Numbered from the stretch's first letter, positions 34,241 to 43,829 are shown. The stretch is DNA of 64,000 nt from Caballeronia cordobensis (GCF_001544575.2 NZ_FCNY02000008.1:1-64000), one strand, 5' to 3'. Translations and numbers: made by a program. The notes: generated from the letters alone by a model not told the origin.

Positions 34241-34337
34241 TTCTCTCCCGGGCTTTTATCCCGCCGTGTAACCTCGCCTGAGGTCGACAGCTCTCGGACC
34301 AGCATCTGCGGGAAGCAGATCGGAACCCTAGCCGTCC
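34241..34337 (-). promoter_or_regulatory. Guanidine-I (ykkC) riboswitch aptamer
   Basis: On the minus strand the leader contains CTAGGGTTCCG (34320-34330 region), then GCTGGTCCGAGAGCTG (34288-34303 region), then ACACGGCGGGATAAAAGCCC followed by GGGAGA. These are the conserved blocks of the ykkC subtype 1 aptamer in the right order and spacing. The aptamer ends about 57 bases before the binding protein ATG. Guanidine binding turns expression on in characterised examples. The rest of the 401-base gap up to the ChrA gene (34338-34585) shows no gene and should contain the operon promoter, which I could not fix. Confidence 0.93.
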
Positions 34338-34585
34338 ATTGCCAGATTGTTTGATGAACCGGATGATGCGCCGGCTCCGTGCAGACGTATCAAAGCGGGA
34401 AGCGTGCCAGCGATGGAATCAGCGTGTCCGCGCGCAATGTGGGGCGTTGCGTGCCCTGTGGCGGTGAACGCGTGCACTCCAAGCTTGCCGCGCTGCACCG
34501 CGTTCGAGCGTTTGCGCGCCGGTAGAATCCTGAGCTTTGGCGATGTCCACCCGTTGCGGCGGACGCGAGGTCATTCGAAGACTGT

Positions 34586-35830
34586 ATGGAAACCGGCATG
34601 ACATCATCGATCCCGGCCAGAAGCAGCACTGCACTTCAAGTTCTTGGGGTCTTTCTCAGGCTGGGATTGACGTGTTTCGGCGGCCCCATTGCCCACATCG
34701 GCTACTTTCGCCGGGAGTTCGTCGAGCGCCGCCGATGGCTCGACGACGAGACGTTCACGGACCTGGTCGGGCTGTGTCAGTTTCTTCCCGGACCCGCCAG
34801 CAGCCAGGTTGGATTCTCCATCGGCCTGCTCAGGGCCGGGTGGCTCGGCGGACTTGCCGCCTGGTGCGGGTTCACGCTGCCCTCTGTCTTGCTGTTGCTC
34901 GCTTTCGCGGCCATCGCACCGCGCCTTGGCGGACCCGCCGGCGCGGGCTTGATTCATGGCCTCAAACTCGTGGCCGTCGCGGTCGTGGCCCAAGCCGTGT
35001 GGGACATGGCGCGGCGCCTCTGCCCCGATCGCCGCCGCGCCTTCATCGCCCTTGCCGCGCTCGCTGTCCTCAGTCTCCTGACGACCGTGTACGCGCAACT
35101 CATCGTGATCGCCTTCGGCGCAGTGCTCGGCTTCGTTCTTTGCCGGACCACGGCATCGGCAGGCACGGCCGGCGTAAGTCGACACGCTCATGAATTTCGC
35201 GTTTCGCGCATAGCTGGAGCCATGGCGCTTCTGCTGTTCTGCGTACTGCTCGTCGGGCTTCCGGTGCTGGCGAACTCGGGCGCTCAGCATGCCGTCAGCG
35301 TTTTCGCGGGCTTCTATCGGGCCGGCGCACTGGTCTTCGGCGGCGGCCATGTCGTTCTGCCGCTCCTGCAACAGCAGACGGTCGCAACAGGCTGGGTCTC
35401 GTCGAATGACTTTCTCGCGGGTTACGGCGCCGCGCAGGCCGTTCCCGGCCCGCTGTTCACATTCGCCGCCTTTCTCGGCTGGATGATGGCGGACACGCCG
35501 CATCACTGGGCGGGGGCGCTTCTTGCCACCGTGGGCATCTTTCTGCCGGGGCTGCTGCTCGTTCTTGCGGCGCTACCGTACTGGCAAGCGCTGCGAGCAC
35601 GGCCGTCGATGGTCGCCGTCCTTTCCGGCGTGAACGCAGCGGTTGTCGGACTGCTGGCGGCAGCGCTCTACTCGCCCGTGTGGACCAGCGCCGTCCGCAC
35701 GGAGATCGACTTCGCCATCGCGACGATCGGTCTATTGTTGTTGACGCGCTGGAAGATGCCGCCACTCGTGGTCGTCATGATCTGCGCATTGGCGGGTGTC
35801 ACGCAGGCCATCGTCACGAAAGCAGGCTAG
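34586..35830 (+). CDS. chrA: Chromate transporter, ChrA/CHR family (two-domain)
   Basis: This 414-residue inner-membrane protein has about ten hydrophobic segments in two homologous halves. The first half has the family motif LRLGLTCFGGPIAHIGYFRR and LCQFLPGPASSQVGFSIG. The second half repeats it as GALVFGGGHVVLPLLQQ and YGAAQAVPGPLFTFAAFLGW. The length matches long-chain ChrA proteins, which export chromate. An in-frame ATG at 34598 would give a protein four residues shorter. It stands alone, divergent from the guanidine operon, with no chrB regulator beside it. Actual chromate export is inferred from family. Confidence 0.9.
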   Translation: METGMTSSIPARSSTALQVLGVFLRLGLTCFGGPIAHIGYFRREFVERRRWLDDETFTDLVGLCQFLPGPASSQVGFSIGLLRAGWLGGLAAWCGFTLPSVLLLLAFAAIAPRLGGPAGAGLIHGLKLVAVAVVAQAVWDMARRLCPDRRRAFIALAALAVLSLLTTVYAQLIVIAFGAVLGFVLCRTTASAGTAGVSRHAHEFRVSRIAGAMALLLFCVLLVGLPVLANSGAQHAVSVFAGFYRAGALVFGGGHVVLPLLQQQTVATGWVSSNDFLAGYGAAQAVPGPLFTFAAFLGWMMADTPHHWAGALLATVGIFLPGLLLVLAALPYWQALRARPSMVAVLSGVNAAVVGLLAAALYSPVWTSAVRTEIDFAIATIGLLLLTRWKMPPLVVVMICALAGVTQAIVTKAG

Positions 35831-35858
35831 CGATGGCCAGCACGAAGTACGTTCACCC

Positions 35859-36986
35859 CTACCACCGGTGCCTCAAACCAGCGACGGCGGAGACTTGCGT
35901 CTTCGTCGTCGATGGCGACAGCGTATAGATCTGCGCATACGGCGCGTCTTTCGCCGCATGCTGATAGATGCCGACGAGAAAGAGGTCCGTCCGCTTGCTG
36001 AGGAAGTAGTTCAGGCCCGCATTCACCTGATGCCACGCGGGCGACACGTCCTGCGGATGGTACTGGCCGGTCGTGTAGATATACGCCGCGCCCAGCAGCA
36101 GGTCGGGCAAGACATAGTCCGTCAGCGAGACTTCGAAGTTCTGCAGCGTCAGCCGCGATTCGTCGAGATAGTCGAAGCGCGCATTCGTGTACAGGAACGA
36201 GGCGCTCGCGCTGCCGAACGCATACGCGCCGCCTGCGCCGTACATCATCTGGCGGCGCACGCCCGAGCCCGTCGCCGGATTGGTGATGAAGGGCGACGTG
36301 AAGCCGTAGTCGCCGACTACCGCGCCGTTCTGATTGTTCGCGTCGTTCGGTTCGTTGACGAGCAGGAACGCCGCGCCGAGCGTCAGCGGGCCTCGTCGAT
36401 ACTGCGCCCCCGCGCTATAGGCATTGTTGTCGGAGAAGCCGCCCGCCTTGTTCGAGAAGCCGTACAGCGCTTCCGCCTGGAAGCCGTTGTAGTCGATCGT
36501 CTTGTACTGGACCGCATTGTTGATGCGGAAGGTGTCGAACACGTTGTCGCTGTCGCCGATATGCGCGCCGTACGCCGCGAACTGGCACGCCGATTCGAAC
36601 ACGCACAGCGTGACCGCCTCGTCGTACTGACGCCCGAACGTGATTGTGCCGAGCGTATTCGACGACAGCCCGACGAACGCCTGCCGACCGAACTCGCGTC
36701 CGCCCTGCGACAGCGTGCCGTTGCCGATGTTGTAGCCGCTTTCCAGCGTGAAGATGGCCTTCACGCCGCCGCCCAGATCCTCCGTGCCCTTCATGCCCCA
36801 GCGCGGCGTCTGCATCGGCCCGCTCGCGAATTGCCAGGTCGAATGGCCCTGTTTGTCCGCGCCGCGCTGGTTGTTCGCATAGACGATGCCCGTTGAAACC
36901 AGCCCATAGAGCGTCACGCTGCTCTGGGCGAACGCGCTCTGAACGCACAGCGCGCTTGCGGCGATGACCAACAAACGTCGTTTCAT
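35859..36986 (-). CDS. Gram-negative outer membrane porin
   Basis: This 375-residue porin of the Burkholderia/Bordetella type has the signal peptide MKRRLLVIAASALCVQSAFA and mature start QSSVTLYGLVSTGIVYANN. Alternating beta-strand pattern, REFGRQAFVGLSSNTLGTITFGRQYD and the terminal aromatic tail (VAGLRHRW) are typical of trimeric general porins. The ATG at 36986 is chosen for the signal peptide; the longer open frame upstream is not protein-like. It converges with chrA over a 28-base gap. Permeability is unknown. Confidence 0.93.
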   Translation of the reverse strand: MKRRLLVIAASALCVQSAFAQSSVTLYGLVSTGIVYANNQRGADKQGHSTWQFASGPMQTPRWGMKGTEDLGGGVKAIFTLESGYNIGNGTLSQGGREFGRQAFVGLSSNTLGTITFGRQYDEAVTLCVFESACQFAAYGAHIGDSDNVFDTFRINNAVQYKTIDYNGFQAEALYGFSNKAGGFSDNNAYSAGAQYRRGPLTLGAAFLLVNEPNDANNQNGAVVGDYGFTSPFITNPATGSGVRRQMMYGAGGAYAFGSASASFLYTNARFDYLDESRLTLQNFEVSLTDYVLPDLLLGAAYIYTTGQYHPQDVSPAWHQVNAGLNYFLSKRTDLFLVGIYQHAAKDAPYAQIYTLSPSTTKTQVSAVAGLRHRW

Positions 36987-37394
36987 GGCTTTCCTGTTGT
37001 ATGTGCTGGAAGGGAGAAGTCTGGATCGATAGGACGACGAATCAAGCGGCGTGGACGCCCACGCTCGCTGTCGATCGCATTCCGCCTGATGCCCGCATGC
37101 ATCGGCGAAACAGCGATTCGCCCCGGATGCGACAGATTCTTGCGGAACAAAAAACGCGCCGGATAGCACCGAATTTGGCCACCAGCGAGCGAATTATTAG
37201 CGCGCATGCCAGCCGTGGCTGCACGCATTGCGTACGCTTTTCACCGCCGTCCGCGTCGCGGGTTTACCCACCCCGATCTAATTTCGGCATCACTCAGCGC
37301 AAAAAATGATGCTATGCGGGGACACTTTTGGCTGCTGACAATGGCCTCACTCGGCATCACCCGGCCGTCGAAAGACGGTTGAAAAGGGGAGCCC
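36987..37394. other. Divergent intergenic region, porin / ABC operon
   Basis: These 408 bases hold no gene that I can support. They must contain the promoters of the porin (leftwards) and of the long ABC/CoA operon (rightwards). AT-rich patches occur at about 37146-37160 and 37270-37310. A short perfect hairpin CCGTC-GAAA-GACGG (37365-37378) lies just before the AAGGGGAG ribosome site of the next gene and could influence its translation. Confidence 0.5.
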
Positions 37395-38447
37395 ATGCAG
37401 GACACACCGGAGACGAAGATGGCAATGATCGAAGACGCAGGACGACGGCGCGCGCTGCGCACGCTGACTGCAGGCGCGCTCGCGGCGGGCGGCGGCCTGC
37501 TGTCGGTGCGCGCGTTCGCCGGCGGCCTCGCGACCGTGAACATGCAGCTCGGCTGGGTGCCGGGCGGCAATCAGGTCGGTGAAGTGGTGGCGAAGCGCCT
37601 CGGCTATTACGAAAAGGAAGGCATCGACTTTCACATCCAGCCGGGCGGCCCGAACATCGACGGCGTTGCGATCGTCGCGTCGGGGCGATTCCAGACCGGC
37701 GAGATTTCGTCGAGTCCGTCGATCATGCTGGCGGTGTCGGAAGGGCTGCCCATCAAGTGCATCGCGGTCGGGCTGCAACAGCATCCGTATACGTTCTTCT
37801 CGCTGAAGAAGGCGCCGATCCGCTCGCCGCAGGACATGATCGGCAAGCGCATCGGCATTCAGTCGACGGGCATGGTCCTGCTGCGCGCGCTGCTCGCGAA
37901 GCACAAGATTCCCGAGAATCAGGTGAAGATCGTGCCGATCGGCGCGGACATGATGCCACTCGTCGCCGGACAGGTCGATGCCGTCACCGGCTGGCAGACC
38001 AACACCACGGCGCTCAAGCCGCTCGGCGCGGACCGCGTCGATCTGCGCCTGTGGGACACCGGCGTGCGTCTCTACGCGCTGCCGTATTACGCGACCACGT
38101 CCATGCTGAAAGAGCATCCGGAAACGGTTCAGGGCTTCCTGCGCGCCACCGCGCGCGGCTGGATGTATGCCAACCAGAACCGCGATCAGGCCATCGACAT
38201 GCTCGTGAAGGACTATCCGAACCTGAACCGCGCGGACGAGCGCGTCGCCATCGACTCGCTGATGCATTACGCATTCGACCAGACCACGCAGACGCAAGGC
38301 TGGGGCGCGATGGACGCGGCCGTCTGGGAAGAGCAGATCGCGATGTATGGCCAGCTCGGCCAGTTCCGCGCGGCGCAACCGAAAGTCGATGACGTCATGA
38401 CGCTCGACGTGCTCAAGGCCACCCATTCCTCTCGCCTGAAGGTGTAA
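37395..38447 (+). CDS. ABC transporter solute-binding protein, NMT1/ThiY-like
   Basis: This 350-residue exported protein has an N-terminal RRRALRTLTAGALAAGG that looks like a twin-arginine or long Sec signal, with cleavage probably after VRAFA. The mature part (LATVNMQLGWVPGGNQVGE, then RLGYYEKEGIDFHIQPGGP) matches the NMT1 class, which binds pyrimidines, sulfonates, nitrate-like and other small acids. AAGGGGAG sits five bases before the ATG. It heads an eight-gene operon (to 44744) that includes its permease and ATPase and a set of CoA-linked enzymes. The ligand is presumably the acid those enzymes degrade; it is not identifiable by eye. Confidence 0.88.
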   Translation: MQDTPETKMAMIEDAGRRRALRTLTAGALAAGGGLLSVRAFAGGLATVNMQLGWVPGGNQVGEVVAKRLGYYEKEGIDFHIQPGGPNIDGVAIVASGRFQTGEISSSPSIMLAVSEGLPIKCIAVGLQQHPYTFFSLKKAPIRSPQDMIGKRIGIQSTGMVLLRALLAKHKIPENQVKIVPIGADMMPLVAGQVDAVTGWQTNTTALKPLGADRVDLRLWDTGVRLYALPYYATTSMLKEHPETVQGFLRATARGWMYANQNRDQAIDMLVKDYPNLNRADERVAIDSLMHYAFDQTTQTQGWGAMDAAVWEEQIAMYGQLGQFRAAQPKVDDVMTLDVLKATHSSRLKV

Positions 38448-38450
38448 CCC

Positions 38451-39284
38451 ATGCATGCTGCCACTTTGAATCCGCCGCGCGCGGAGCGGGGAAGCTCGCA
38501 CTTCGCGTTGCCGCAAGGCATCGATTGCGCGGTCAGTTGCCGCGATATCAACGTGCGCTTTTTCACGGACCGCCGCAGCGTCACCGCGATCGAAGGACTG
38601 AGCCTCGATATCGCGTCGGGCGAGTTCCTCACGCTGCTCGGGCCGTCGGGCTGCGGCAAGTCCACATTCCTGCGCGTGGTCGCCGATCTCGTCAAGCCGA
38701 GCCGCGGCAGCATCAACGTGCTCGGTTCCGCGCCGCAGGCCGCGCGCGAACGGCGCGATATCGGCTTCGTGTTTCAGGACGCGGCGCTGCTGCCGTGGCG
38801 CACCGCGATCGAGAACGTCGCGTTGCCGCTCGAAGTCGCGAACGGCAGGGCGCGCGCCGGACGCGCCACGCCGCGCGAACTGCTGGAGCTTGTCGGTCTG
38901 AAGGGCCGCGAGGACGCGTTTCCGCACGAGATGTCGGGCGGCATGCGCCAGCGCGTCGCGATTGCGCGCGCGCTCGTCTGCGATCCGAAAGTGCTGCTGA
39001 TGGACGAGCCCTTCGGCGCGCTCGATGAAATCACGCGCGACCGGCTCAACGAAGAACTGCGCCGCGTCTGGAAGGAACTTGGCCTGACGACGCTCTTCGT
39101 CACCCACAGCATCTATGAAGCCGCGTTCCTCGGCCAGCGCGTGCTGATGCTCGCCGCCAATCCGGGGCGCGTGAAGGAGATCATCCCCGTGGACCTCCCG
39201 GAAGACCGCACGCTCGATATCCGCGAGACGCGCGAATTCGTCGAACTCACCGCGCGCCTGCGTCGCGTACTGGAGACCTGCTGA
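38451..39284 (+). CDS. ABC importer ATPase, SsuB/TauB class
   Basis: This 277-residue ATPase starts three bases after the binding protein stop. It has an extra N-terminal extension of about 30 residues, then Walker A GPSGCGKST at residues 64-72, the Q-loop region FVFQDAALLPWRT, signature MSGGMRQRVAIARAL and Walker B VLLMDEPFGALDEI. It energises uptake of the solute bound by 37395-38447. Confidence 0.92.
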   Translation: MHAATLNPPRAERGSSHFALPQGIDCAVSCRDINVRFFTDRRSVTAIEGLSLDIASGEFLTLLGPSGCGKSTFLRVVADLVKPSRGSINVLGSAPQAARERRDIGFVFQDAALLPWRTAIENVALPLEVANGRARAGRATPRELLELVGLKGREDAFPHEMSGGMRQRVAIARALVCDPKVLLMDEPFGALDEITRDRLNEELRRVWKELGLTTLFVTHSIYEAAFLGQRVLMLAANPGRVKEIIPVDLPEDRTLDIRETREFVELTARLRRVLETC

Positions 39285-40123
39285 TGGCTACCTCCGAAAT
39301 GAACCTGAATGTGCCGGCCAGCATGCCGGACGAGGAATCGCTCGCGTGGCGCGCGCGCCGCCGCCAGCAGATGTGGCGTGCGCGCATGCTGCCCGCGCTG
39401 GGTGTCGCGAGCCTGATCTTCGCGTGGTGGGCGATCGTCGCGGGCTTTCATGTGAAGCCGTTCATCGCGCCATCGCCGGCGCTCGTGTTCGAGACGCTCT
39501 TCGCCAAGAGCGACGTGCTGCTGCAGAACCTCGTGCCGACCGCCATCGAAGCCTCGCTCGGCTTTCTGCTCGGCAATCTCGCGGCCATCGTGCTCGCGAC
39601 GATCTTCGTGCACAACAAGACGCTGCAGGACATCTTCTACCCGGTCGCGGTGATGATCAACTCGATCCCGGTGGTCGCGAAAGCGCCGATTCTCGTGCTC
39701 ATCATGGGCAACGGACTGGAGCCGAAGATCACCATCGCGGCGATTGTCTGCTTCTTCCCGACGCTCGTGAACATGGTGCGCGGCCTTGAAGCCGTCAACC
39801 CGCAGGCGATGGAACTGATGCACGTGCTCTCCGCGAGCAAGCGCGAAATCTTCTTCAAGCTGCGCCTCTATGCATCGCTGCCGTATCTGTTCTCCGCGCT
39901 GCGCATCGCGGCGTCGATGTCGGTGATCGGCGCGGTGGTGGGCGAGTGGATCGGTGCGACCGAAGGCATCGGCGCGATGATCATCCAGGCGACCTACGCC
40001 TTCGACTCGGCGCTGCTCTACACGGCGATCATCATGAGCGCCGTCCTCTCGGGCTTCTTTTTCCTCGTGATCGCGGCACTCGAGCGCTGGCTCGTCAAGT
40101 GGCAGCCGGAAGGCGTCCGCTGA
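39284..40123 (+). CDS. ABC importer permease, SsuC/TauC class
   Basis: This 279-residue permease starts on the last base of the ATPase stop codon (TGATG), showing tight coupling. About six membrane segments are visible, the first at LPALGVASLIFAWWAIVAG. The coupling loop is ELMHVLSASKREIFFKLRLY, and VIGAVVGEWIGATEGIGAMI is a hallmark of this class. It completes the importer. Confidence 0.92.
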   Translation: MATSEMNLNVPASMPDEESLAWRARRRQQMWRARMLPALGVASLIFAWWAIVAGFHVKPFIAPSPALVFETLFAKSDVLLQNLVPTAIEASLGFLLGNLAAIVLATIFVHNKTLQDIFYPVAVMINSIPVVAKAPILVLIMGNGLEPKITIAAIVCFFPTLVNMVRGLEAVNPQAMELMHVLSASKREIFFKLRLYASLPYLFSALRIAASMSVIGAVVGEWIGATEGIGAMIIQATYAFDSALLYTAIIMSAVLSGFFFLVIAALERWLVKWQPEGVR

Positions 40124-40160
40124 ATCCCGCGCGACACGAAACATCAACACTGGAGACGAA

Positions 40161-41546
40161 ATGAACATGATCAGCGACTGGATTCAGGAACCCGCACGCG
40201 ACGTGCGCGTGGCGGCGCAGGCGAACGTCGTCGTGGTGGGCGGCGGCCCGGCGGGATTGTCGGCGGCGCTCGCGGCGGCGCGCAACGGGGCGGAAGTGAT
40301 TCTGCTCGAACGCTACAACCATCTGGGCGGTCTTGCATCGGGCGGCATGGTGCTCGTGCTCGACGACATGTGGGACAACCATCTGCAAGAGATTTCGGTG
40401 CGCGGCACTTGCATGACCTTCATCGAGCGCATGGCGGCGCGCAAGCTCGCCACCTTCCCGCGCTCGCACGAGTGGGGCGAAGACCCGGCGGCGTACCGGC
40501 AGTGGGGACGCTGGGGCACGTTCGATTTCCATAGCCAGAAGAACCCGCATCCGGTGTGCTTCGCGGCGGCCTTCGATCCCGATGCGATGAAGCGCGTCGC
40601 GCTCGAAATGGTCGAGTCGCTCGGCGTCAAGCTGCGGCTGCATTCGTGGTTCTCGCGCACGCTCGTGGAGGACGGCCGTGTCAAGGGCGTCATCTGCGAG
40701 ACGAAGAACGGGCGCGAGGCGATTCTGGCCGATGTCGTTATCGATGCGACCGGCGATCTCGATGTCGCCGCATCGGCAGGCGTGCCGCATGTGGGCGGCA
40801 GCTACATCACGACGACGGTGTTCCGTCTCGGCGGCGTCGACACGGATGCGGCCGAACGCTTCGAAGAGCAGGAGCCGGAAGCGTTCGCGGCGCTCGATCG
40901 CCAGATCAAGCGGATTCTCGGCGGCTCGTGGGGCTACTGGTGGCTGAAGACGCCGCTGCCGGGCGTCGTGTGGTGCAACTGCCCGCACATGGCGGGTCTC
41001 GACGGTCTCAATCCCGAGGACCTCACGCGCGCCGAAATGCAGGGCCGCAAGCACATTCATGCGGTCGTCGAGTTCGCGCGCGAGAAATTGCCGGGCTTCG
41101 AGCAGTGCTATGTGATCGATGTCGCGCCGCAGACCGGCGTGCGCCAGACGCGCCTGCTGCAAGGCGAATACGTGATGACGAAGGAAGACCTCGCGCAACG
41201 CACGCGCTTCACCGACAGCATCGCGCGCGGCCGCGACTACTACATGCCGTATCGCGTACTGCTGCCGAAGGAGATCGACAACCTGCTCGTCGCGGGCCGT
41301 CACTACTCGGCGACCTCGCAGGCGCAGAAGATGTCGCGCGAGATTCCGCCCTGCATGGCGATGGGCGAAGCCGCGGGCGTCGCGGCGGCGCTCGCGCTGA
41401 ACGCGGGCGTCACGGTACGCGACGTCGATGTGCCCGCGCTGCAGAAAACGCTGCGCGCGCAGGGCGCGGACCCCGGCGACCAGAGCGGACGCAATGCGGA
41501 CATTCCGCCGCTTGCCGTGCATGTCGATGCGAGGGAAGCAGCATGA
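40161..41546 (+). CDS. FAD-dependent oxidoreductase
   Basis: This 461-residue cytoplasmic flavoprotein has the motif NVVVVGGGPAGLSAALAAAR with ARNGAEVILLERYNHLGGLA, and closes with DNLLVAGRHYSATSQAQKMS and CMAMGEAAGVAAALA. This layout is the FAD-dependent oxidoreductase family (PF12831 type) of largely unknown substrates. GGAGA lies seven bases before the ATG. It overlaps the CoA-transferase gene by four bases (ATGA), so it acts with it. It may oxidise or desaturate the imported acid before or after CoA activation, perhaps with the small ferredoxin encoded downstream as electron partner. Substrate unknown. Confidence 0.87.
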   Translation: MNMISDWIQEPARDVRVAAQANVVVVGGGPAGLSAALAAARNGAEVILLERYNHLGGLASGGMVLVLDDMWDNHLQEISVRGTCMTFIERMAARKLATFPRSHEWGEDPAAYRQWGRWGTFDFHSQKNPHPVCFAAAFDPDAMKRVALEMVESLGVKLRLHSWFSRTLVEDGRVKGVICETKNGREAILADVVIDATGDLDVAASAGVPHVGGSYITTTVFRLGGVDTDAAERFEEQEPEAFAALDRQIKRILGGSWGYWWLKTPLPGVVWCNCPHMAGLDGLNPEDLTRAEMQGRKHIHAVVEFAREKLPGFEQCYVIDVAPQTGVRQTRLLQGEYVMTKEDLAQRTRFTDSIARGRDYYMPYRVLLPKEIDNLLVAGRHYSATSQAQKMSREIPPCMAMGEAAGVAAALALNAGVTVRDVDVPALQKTLRAQGADPGDQSGRNADIPPLAVHVDAREAA

Positions 41547-42715
41547 GCCATGTGGAGAACAACATGAAGAAGCAGCACGATCTTCCCCTCACGGGCGTGC
41601 GCGTGATCGACCTCACGCAGGTGATGATGGGCCCCGTCTGCACGCAGATGCTCGCCGACTACGGCGCCGATGTCGTCAAGGTCGAGCGCCACGGCGCGGG
41701 CGATCTGAGCCGCTCGACCTTCGAGCCGGTCGCGGGCGCGGACAACCCTATCTTCTGCAGCCTGAACCGCAACAAGCGCAGCGTCGCGCTGGATCTGCGC
41801 GATGCATCGCAGCTGGACGCGCTGAAGGCATTGATCGCGGACGCCGATGTCGTCGTGAACAATTTCCGCGCGGGTGTGATGGATCGTCTCGGCCTCGGCT
41901 ATGAAGACTGCCGCGCGCTGAATCCGCGCATCATCTATGCGGTCGGCACGGGCTTCGGCGAGACGGGCCCCTATGCGCACAAGGGTGGCCAGGACGTGCT
42001 CGCGCAGGCGATGAGCGGCGTGATGGCGCGCCGCGCCGACGACTCGCTGCCCGTCTCCGTCTATCCGACGGCGCTCGCGGACTACTCGGCGGGCATGCAC
42101 ATGGTGCAGGGCATTTTGCTCGCGCTCCTGCACCGGGAGCGCACGGGCGAGGGGCAGAAGGTCAACGTGTCGCTCTACAACTCGATGCTCGCGATGCAGA
42201 TGCAGGAAGCCGCGATGATCATGATGGCCGACTCCGAAGTCAACTGGGCCGCGATGCCGCTGTCCGGCGTGTTCGAGACGACGACGGGCCCGCTCGTGCT
42301 GGTCGGCGCGTTCAAGCCGAACCCGCTGCGTGACATCTGCGCGGCGCTGCAGATCGAAGACATGTCGATCGATCCGCGCTTTTGCAACCTGAACCAGCAG
42401 TTCGCGCACAAGGCCGAGTTGCAGCGCACATTCGTCGAGCGTTTCGCGAGCAACAGCCGCGAGTACTGGCTCGCGCGACTCGAAGAACAGGATTTGCTGT
42501 GCGCGCCGGTGCGCGATCTGCGCGAGGCGCTCGTCGATCCGCAGACGCTGCACAACCGGCTCGTCATCGAAGGCGACGGGGAAGGGCAGCCGGTGCGCCT
42601 GATCGGCAGCCCCATCGAGCTCTCGAACGCGCCGGTCACGCTGCGCCGCGCGCCGCCGCGGCTCGGTCAGCACACCGCGGAGATTCTCGGCGTCACGACG
42701 ACGGAGGCCGTATGA
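41543..42715 (+). CDS. Class III CoA-transferase (CaiB/BaiF family)
   Basis: This 390-residue enzyme moves CoA between carboxylic acids. The N-terminal GVRVIDLTQVMMGPVCTQML and SLNRNKRSVALDLRD are family signatures, and the covalent catalytic Asp is probably Asp180 in TALADYSAGMH. Start and stop overlap both neighbours by four bases. It probably activates the acid imported by the upstream transporter so that the following hydratase can act on it. Family is certain, substrate unknown. Confidence 0.93.
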   Translation: MSHVENNMKKQHDLPLTGVRVIDLTQVMMGPVCTQMLADYGADVVKVERHGAGDLSRSTFEPVAGADNPIFCSLNRNKRSVALDLRDASQLDALKALIADADVVVNNFRAGVMDRLGLGYEDCRALNPRIIYAVGTGFGETGPYAHKGGQDVLAQAMSGVMARRADDSLPVSVYPTALADYSAGMHMVQGILLALLHRERTGEGQKVNVSLYNSMLAMQMQEAAMIMMADSEVNWAAMPLSGVFETTTGPLVLVGAFKPNPLRDICAALQIEDMSIDPRFCNLNQQFAHKAELQRTFVERFASNSREYWLARLEEQDLLCAPVRDLREALVDPQTLHNRLVIEGDGEGQPVRLIGSPIELSNAPVTLRRAPPRLGQHTAEILGVTTTEAV

Positions 42716-43485
42716 GCGTGCGCCTCGTCATCGATCGACACGTCGCGACCGTGACGCTCGCGCGTCCCGAAGCGCTCAACGCCGTCGATCTGCAAACCGA
42801 AGCCGAGCTGCAACGCATCTGGACCGAGCTCGAACATAACCGCGACGTGCGCGTCGTCGTGCTGACGGGCGAAGGCGAGCGCGCGTTCTGCGTCGGCGCG
42901 GATCTCAAGAACCCCTCAATGAGCGGCCTCGAATACTGGGCCGCGCCGCGTCCCGGCGGCTTCGGCGGCATTGCGTTGCGCGAGACGCTGAACGTGCCGG
43001 TCATCGCCCGCGTGAACGGCTACGCGCTCGGCGGCGGCTTCGAAATGGTGCTCGGCTGCGATCTCGTGATCGCGTGCGAGGAAGCGAGCTTTGGCTTGCC
43101 CGAGGCGCTCGTCGGCCGCATGCCGCTCGACGGCGGCATGACGCTGCTGCAACGGCAGATTCCGTATCGCCAGGCGATGGCGATGCTGATGACGGGACGG
43201 CGCATCTCTGCGCGCGATGCGCTTTCGATGGGCCTCGTCAACGAAGTCGTGCCGCGCGCCGAACTGGACGCCGCCGTCGACCGATGGGTCGAAGCCGTGC
43301 TGGCCTGTGCGCCGCTCTCGGTGCAGGCGGTCAAGCAGGTCGTGCGCCGCACCTCGACGCTCTCCGCGAGCGAGGCGCAGGCGCTGAGGCTGCCCGCGCT
43401 CGTCAGCGCGCTGCAATCCGAGGATGCGCAAGAGGGCGTGCGCGCGTTCCAGGAAAAGCGCAAGCCGCAATGGAGGGGACGCTGA
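42712..43485 (+). CDS. Enoyl-CoA hydratase/isomerase (crotonase family)
   Basis: This crotonase has 257 residues. The oxyanion-hole residues lie in AFCVGADLK and NGYALGGGFEM. Both catalytic glutamates of true hydratases are present, one in GGGFEMVLG and one in FGLPEALVG, so a hydratase reaction is plausible. It overlaps the CoA-transferase gene by four bases and the ferredoxin gene by one. It presumably hydrates the CoA ester formed upstream. Confidence 0.92.
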   Translation: MSVRLVIDRHVATVTLARPEALNAVDLQTEAELQRIWTELEHNRDVRVVVLTGEGERAFCVGADLKNPSMSGLEYWAAPRPGGFGGIALRETLNVPVIARVNGYALGGGFEMVLGCDLVIACEEASFGLPEALVGRMPLDGGMTLLQRQIPYRQAMAMLMTGRRISARDALSMGLVNEVVPRAELDAAVDRWVEAVLACAPLSVQAVKQVVRRTSTLSASEAQALRLPALVSALQSEDAQEGVRAFQEKRKPQWRGR

Positions 43486-43820
43486 TGGCTTACGTGATCG
43501 GGTCGCCGTGCATCGACGTGAAGGACGGCGCGTGCGTGCAGTGCTGTCCGGTCGACTGCATCTACGAAGGGGGGCGCACGCTCTACATCCATCCGGAGGA
43601 GTGCATCAACTGCGGCGTGTGCGTTTCCGTGTGTCCGACCGAGGCGATCTATCACGAGGAGGAGTTGCCACGGGCGGAAGCGGCGTTCGCGGCGGTGAAC
43701 CGCGTGTTCTTCGACGCGAGCGTGAGCGCGCTCGGTTCGCCGGGTGGCGCTTCGGACGTCGGCAAGGTAGCCTTCGATCATCCCGTGGTCGCGTCGTGGC
43801 CGGTGCGGGTCATGGACTGA
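43485..43820 (+). CDS. Ferredoxin, 7Fe or 8Fe type
   Basis: This is a 111-residue iron-sulphur protein. The first cluster region is CIDVKDGACVQCCPVDC (Cys9, 17, 20/21, 25) and the second CINCGVCVSVCP (Cys40, 43, 46, 50). The spacing resembles FdI-type ferredoxins with one 3Fe-4S and one 4Fe-4S cluster. It starts on the last base of the hydratase stop (TGATG). A dedicated ferredoxin inside a CoA-ester operon suggests a redox step, probably with the FAD oxidoreductase at 40161. Confidence 0.92.
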   Translation: MAYVIGSPCIDVKDGACVQCCPVDCIYEGGRTLYIHPEECINCGVCVSVCPTEAIYHEEELPRAEAAFAAVNRVFFDASVSALGSPGGASDVGKVAFDHPVVASWPVRVMD

Positions 43821-43829
43821 GGGCTGGCG

